Assembly: GCA_973895155.1 (NCBI GenBank)
Contig: OZ316895.1
Location: forward strand, 14,446,001-14,510,000
From: Marsupella aquatica
Lineage: Eukaryota > Marchantiophyta
DNA length: 64,000 nt
Reading direction: 5' to 3'
Shown here: in pieces, positions 59,733 through 64,000 of the stretch
Layout of the letters: each line of letters begins with the position of its first letter
How positions within the stretch are numbered: the first letter of the stretch is position 1
Made by a program: the position numbers and the translations under genes
The notes under the pieces: model-generated
Told to the model about the DNA's origin: nothing
The model's database searches: none
Seen by the model: only the letters and a program-made list of their open reading frames with translations

Positions 59733-60032
59733 CTTAGTTCTAGGATTACTCTTAGGTCTAGAGTTACGACTGTACCGCAGTTAGGGCTAACCTAAGTTGC
59801 AGAGTAGGTTAGGTTAGTCATGCTATGCACGCACTATACCCAAGCGGTGTTTGCTTGCCATGGATAGAGGGAACTCAGGCTCATTGTAACGGAGCCAGTT
59901 GAGAGATAGGGAGAGTTTGTGCTGTGGATGCTTTGTATGGTCGGTTGCCCTAGAGTGTAGTGAAGCTCTTGTATGTTCCCGTGAACGTAACCTCATGTGG
60001 AGGTGAACCACATATCTCTCTTTCAGTTTTGA
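59733..60032 (-). mobile_element. Inverted copia LTR fragment
   Basis: Reads as the reverse complement of the copia LTR: GATATGTGGTTCACCTCCAC near 60020, CTACACTCTAGGG, CTCTCCCTATCTCTCAACTG and, at the other end, GTAACTCTAGACCTAAGAGT as in the solo LTRs at 15.6 and 61.8 kb. The first about 50 bases and the very end are lost. It is the only LTR copy in this window in this orientation. Confidence 0.8.
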
Positions 60033-60119
60033 CTTTACCTGAGATACTGTGGAGTCATTGTGAGCTTTGAAATGATGATAGAAACCATGGTACATGTCAT
60101 CATTTTAACATACATCATT

Positions 60120-61814
60120 CTCTCCATGCACATCCTTTTTTTCATGCACATGAATTTGGTGGGGCCCTGACATACTCTCCATGCACATACATTTTGGTGG
60201 GGCCCTAGAGTCACGGTCTAGAGGCTTCACTCTAGAAACCTAGACCCCAACTCTCACTCCCTTTGGGTTTTATAAATAAGACGTGTGGATAAGATTAAAC
60301 TGTGGGGGCAGACTACTAATGAAAAACAGTTTGGGGGCAACTAAAGAAAGTTATGCAATTTTGGGGGATAACTTAGTAACAAACAGTTTTTTTAGTTGAC
60401 ATTTGCAGCCCCTCAACAAATAGGGCAACAAATGCATGCCTTGAAAGCTGTGTGCCCCATGGGCATGCAACTCAATGGGTGTTTATTGGAGGGAATGGGC
60501 TGGTGGGTCCCCACCCACAAGATTTTTGTCTTTTTATTCTTTGTATATTTATGTACTTTATGGAAAACAATGTCATGATTGTATGGCTTCAAGTGCAAGA
60601 TTTTTCTCCATATGTTCTTTGTATATGTCTATACTTTAACAAAGTGTCATGATTGTATGGAAGGGAGGGCAAGGGTTTTCTAGTCAGTCTTTGTACATTT
60701 CTGGACTTTGGGAAGAGAATGCCATGCATGGAAGAAGGAGAGAAGTGCAAGGGCACTTTTGAGATTTGTCCACTACTTGGCTCTTGGTAAAGAAAGTAAA
60801 ATTTGAACTTACATGAAATTTGAGTTTGATTTCAAGTGTAAGGAAAGGAATAAAAAATATATGCTTGAAGAAACTTATAGGGAGTCAAGTGTACTAACTC
60901 CTCGTTACTAAGGCATTATGGGCAATATTATGCCTCTCAAAATTTGGGCTAAAACCCTGTTTGTTGGACATCAAAGCCCACAATGTTTTTGGAAAAGGTT
61001 GTACTATATGCCAAATGCCCTGTTACAATGGTGTTATCAGCTTGGTGACGCAATCTTATGCGATACTTTCTAGGTGGGTTGCAATCACACAAGGTTCTTG
61101 TGTTGTGCAGTGCAGGGTGGACAGGCTTTGAATTTCTTTGCTAGGGACAGGAGAGGGCTTCACTACAGGGTTCTGGCTTCTCCCTCTTCTAACTCACCTA
61201 CTACTGATTTTTAGCACTCAAGAATTTCACAACCCACCAAGACAGTAGCACATAAAAAAAATCATCATGTATTTGTTTCTATTTTTCAGTGCATTTGAGA
61301 AGAGAAATGCCCAGTCAAGATTTGTATCACCTTTTTTAGGAAGATTCTCCTCTACTATTACTAAAGTTAGTAAACTAATAATCTCTTAAGCCTTAAGTGT
61401 ATTTAGGCCCTCTTTCCAGAACATCAGGGCAATAGTAGCCCCTCAAAACTTGAAATGAATAAGGACATGAATTACACAAATATCCCCTCCATATCCTAGA
61501 GTTGAGTATGGGAGAGTATATAGAATACATAAGAAGAGGAGAAAGTAAGGAACACATGCTTGAGAATGTGGGCAAGCCTATGAAGGAGAAAAGAACACAC
61601 AATGATTTAGAATCAAAGTCGAAGGATGGTACATAAGGGAGGCAGGTATGGGTTGTGTGTTACTTAGGGTGTCTCCATGCTCAACCGGGGCTGGAATTAC
61701 AGATTTATGGTCCATTCTTTAACTCTCCTTATGGAACCCAGTTGAGGAGTTTTGATCTACCCCATAAAGTGTGAGTTAAAACCTCACCTCCATCTCATAG
61801 TATATATCATTTTT
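60120..61814. repeat. Repeat-rich spacer
   Basis: CTCTCCATGCACAT...TTTGGTGGGGCCCT is duplicated at 60120-60210. A block with GTCTAGAGGCTTCACTCTAG at about 60215-60240 matches the one at 14.3 kb. About 60515-60730 has three copies of a roughly 85-bp unit (TTCTTTGTATATNT, GTCATGATTGTATGG). 60760-61814 shows nothing recognisable. Confidence 0.6.
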
Positions 61815-62166
61815 TGTTGAGCACAGATGACATTCACAACAGTAAGCACATCATGACACATCTAACGTACAAGTAATTGACACAAAAGATACGTGATTCA
61901 CCTCTTCGAGACTACGTCCACAGGAACACACAAGAGAGCTTTCCTGAACTCTAAGCCTGTCAATCATACCGAGTCTCCACAGTGTAAAACTCTCTTTATC
62001 TCTCAAGTGACTCTGTAACAACGAGCCTTAGTTCCACTTATTCAAGCACATGCCACTTTGAGATATAGTACGTGTGCAACTTGGTTACGCTACCCCATCT
62101 TTGACTATGGTTAACTTAACTACAGTTACATGTAATTACATTTGACATAAGAATAAATACCTAACA
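61815..62166 (+). mobile_element. Solo copia LTR (subfamily B)
   Basis: 352 bp, starting TGTTGAGCACAGATGACA and ending AATACCTAACA, with the same order of landmarks as the other LTRs (GATACGTGATTCACCTC, CTACGTCCACAGGAACACAC). It shares ACAGTAAGCACA near the start and the TAACTACAGTTACATG-like 3' part with the copy at 15.6 kb. Flanks are runs of T on both sides, so a target duplication cannot be distinguished. No internal region. Confidence 0.9.
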
Positions 62167-62191
62167 TTTTTCCTTCACCCTTGGTCAGCTG

Positions 62192-62263
62192 TCACCTCAA
62201 ATATAGCAGTCATCGTTATGTTAGGAGTCACCTCAAATATAGCAGTCATCGTTATGTTAGGAG
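62192..62263. repeat. Perfect 36-bp tandem duplication
   Basis: Two identical copies (62192-62227, 62228-62263) containing CACCTCAAATATAGCAGTCA. A third partial copy follows (GAGTCATTATTATGTCAGGA). A larger duplication of about 165 bp follows (62285 and 62450, sharing AAAGTTGTTAAGG and ATTGGTTTAG), and GGCCAAAGGACCAA is doubled at 62545-62590. Confidence 0.9.
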
Positions 62264-63592
62264 TCATTATTATGTCAGGATTTTAGATTTTCCTCCATAA
62301 AGTTGTTAAGGTATTGGTTTAGGGTCCCATAAAGAGAGTTATGGGAAGGCCTTGTCCTGGTTATGGGAAGGCATAATCCTGGTATAATTGCTGAGTATTG
62401 AAACGCCCCATTGGTTCAGATGGGGTTCTGTAGCTTTTTGGATTTTTAGATTTATCTCCAGAAAGTTGTTAAGGTTATTGGTTTAGTGTTGACATAGAAG
62501 AGACCGGGCTTGTTAAAACTGTTACAACAGTATGCACCTGTAATTTGGCCAAAGGACCAATTAACAGAGTGGCCAAAGGACCAACTAACAGAGTTTACAA
62601 TCTAGTGGACTTGGAATGCTAGGTGAATCATGTTTTCTCCCTGCACTCCTGAGGTCTATAATGCAACCCCAGAATCCAGCATTTGAACCAGGTAAGTAGT
62701 CGCTCTTCTCCTGTGGCGAGCTGAAAATTTCAACATTATTGGCTTGATAAGCAAAATGACATTTGACAGATTTTAATGTTCAGAGGGATAGAGGGAATAG
62801 AACCAACTAGCTAGATCTGTGACTGCGAGGCTTCGACTTCTCTTGGTGCTTCACAACAATTAATTTTAACTCGAGCTCGTGTCGAGTTGAAGAGCAAAAT
62901 AATTGCAGCCTTTTCAAAGCTTTGTTCAGCCACCAACATCGCCAACAACTAGCCGAGGCGTTGTGTTGAATTGGGTTGAACTGAAACGAATTGAGTTTCT
63001 GTAATGCCTGTCGGGCGGAACCTTTACCGATATGCACAATGGAAACTTGTTTCCTCCAGCAATAAGATTGAAGTAATTTTATTTAGTTTAGGAGTTTCCT
63101 CCTAGTGAATTCAGATTTCCTTTCTTTAGCCAAGGACACTCGGATTTTAAATGCCACAGGAAGACACCAGACAGCAAGATCACACGGTTTGATTCCAAAA
63201 TTTTGGCCATGACGTACATCCAAAACAAAAACTAACCATTGACTTGCATTGAAGATTTTACAAACATTCGTCAAATTGGATGTTTAACAGAATCTGATCT
63301 ACAATCAGTTGAGGAGAAGAGACATTCCCATGTTTGTCCGGTAGAACAGGAATATCTGTCAATTTCAGGCCTCTCTTGAGATACGGCAGACAAATTACTC
63401 CCCTATAGCACCTGGGCCGACGATTGGTAGGAGTATTTCAAGTCTTGGTCGTTTCAATTGCCAGTATACCTCCTACTTCACCATGAAAGGAACCCTAAAC
63501 TTTCGCCACAGCCCACAACACCAATACGATCCCAACAAACTCCCAAACAAGAAGAGCAAAAAGGAGGAAAAGCAAACAGAAAGCTCATTGCC

Positions 63593-63677
63593 TCTCACCT
63601 TGCACACCTGAATTCTGGCTATGATTACACAAGCCTGCCTTCTCACCTTGCACACCTGAATTCTGGCTATGATTACA
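63593..63677. repeat. 37-bp repeat, two copies, 48-bp period
   Basis: The unit contains TTGCACACCTGAATTCTGGC and occurs at 63593-63629 and 63641-63677 without mismatch. It is embedded in short open frames on both strands. I found no gene in 62600-64000; a minus ATG at 63818 opens 77 codons with no known motif. Confidence 0.85.
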
Positions 63678-64000
63678 GCCAATAACAGCTAACAGAGCCA
63701 TTTCTATTTGACTGAAATCCGACATGGAGTATTGAACTAGAGCTATCTCATCCTCGCCTGACCACAAAATAACCATATCTAGGGCCGTTGACCTGCCAAA
63801 GAGTCTGCCAACCAGCATGCTTCCAATGGAGACCTGCTACTTAAGATGGTATTTGAAGAACATGGAACGCCGGTTTTGAATTTATAACTGTAGGTTTAGT
63901 ATCTTCTCCAACAGAAAACCACAGTAAAATTTTAATATCGAAGGTAACTCGCTTTATGAATGTTTTACAAATGTAAGCGGAAGCAGCAAATGAAATTCGA

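Overview
This is nuclear DNA from a land plant. Genes are split by many short GT-AG introns, and the plant-type genes include a HOS1-type RING protein, an AGD6/7-type ArfGAP, a plastid DUF1995-SAP protein and a DTX-type MATE transporter. Between them lie Ty1/copia LTRs, a LINE remnant and a satellite array. Two genes narrow the source. A CEP44-like centriole gene (24.5-29.9 kb) points to a plant with flagellated sperm (bryophyte, lycophyte, fern, cycad or Ginkgo). An intronless UPF0060/YnfA-like gene (32.5-33.0 kb) is of bacterial type. With gene density near one per 8 kb, a bryophyte such as a liverwort is my best guess, but this is inference and the species is not identified.

Layout. 0.4-1.8 kb: first four coding exons of eIF2A (minus; gene runs off the left edge). 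2.0-3.2 kb: degenerate tandem repeat with TATA-like modules. 4.5-9.0 kb: HOS1 (plus, 9 coding exons). 9.4-10.8 kb: small tandem duplications, a fold-back element and a perfect hairpin. 11.2-12.2 kb: cytosolic ribosomal protein eL24 (plus). 12.2-15.4 kb: old repeats. 15.4-16.6 kb: two-monomer satellite split by a solo LTR. 17.7-20.0 kb: ArfGAP (plus). 21.6-23.0 kb: unassigned minus-strand ORFs. 24.5-29.9 kb: CEP44-like (minus, 14 coding exons in my model). 30.7-31.9 kb: unassigned plus-strand coiled-coil exons. 32.5-33.0 kb: UPF0060 (minus). 36.6-43.4 kb: full-length young copia element (minus) with three stop codons in an otherwise single reading frame. 43.7-46.1 kb: repeat debris. 46.7-49.2 kb: DUF1995-SAP (plus). 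50.6-54.3 kb: MATE transporter (minus), convergent with the previous gene. 56.7-64.0 kb: mostly repeats, including a LINE 3' part, LTR relics and minisatellites.

The genes are housekeeping or lineage-specific singletons (translation, ubiquitin/nuclear pore signalling, Golgi traffic, centriole, plastid, transport). They do not form a cluster with a shared pathway. Exon models were built by eye from reading frame, splice signals and recalled family motifs. Splice sites and coordinates are my own readings and have not been checked against transcripts.
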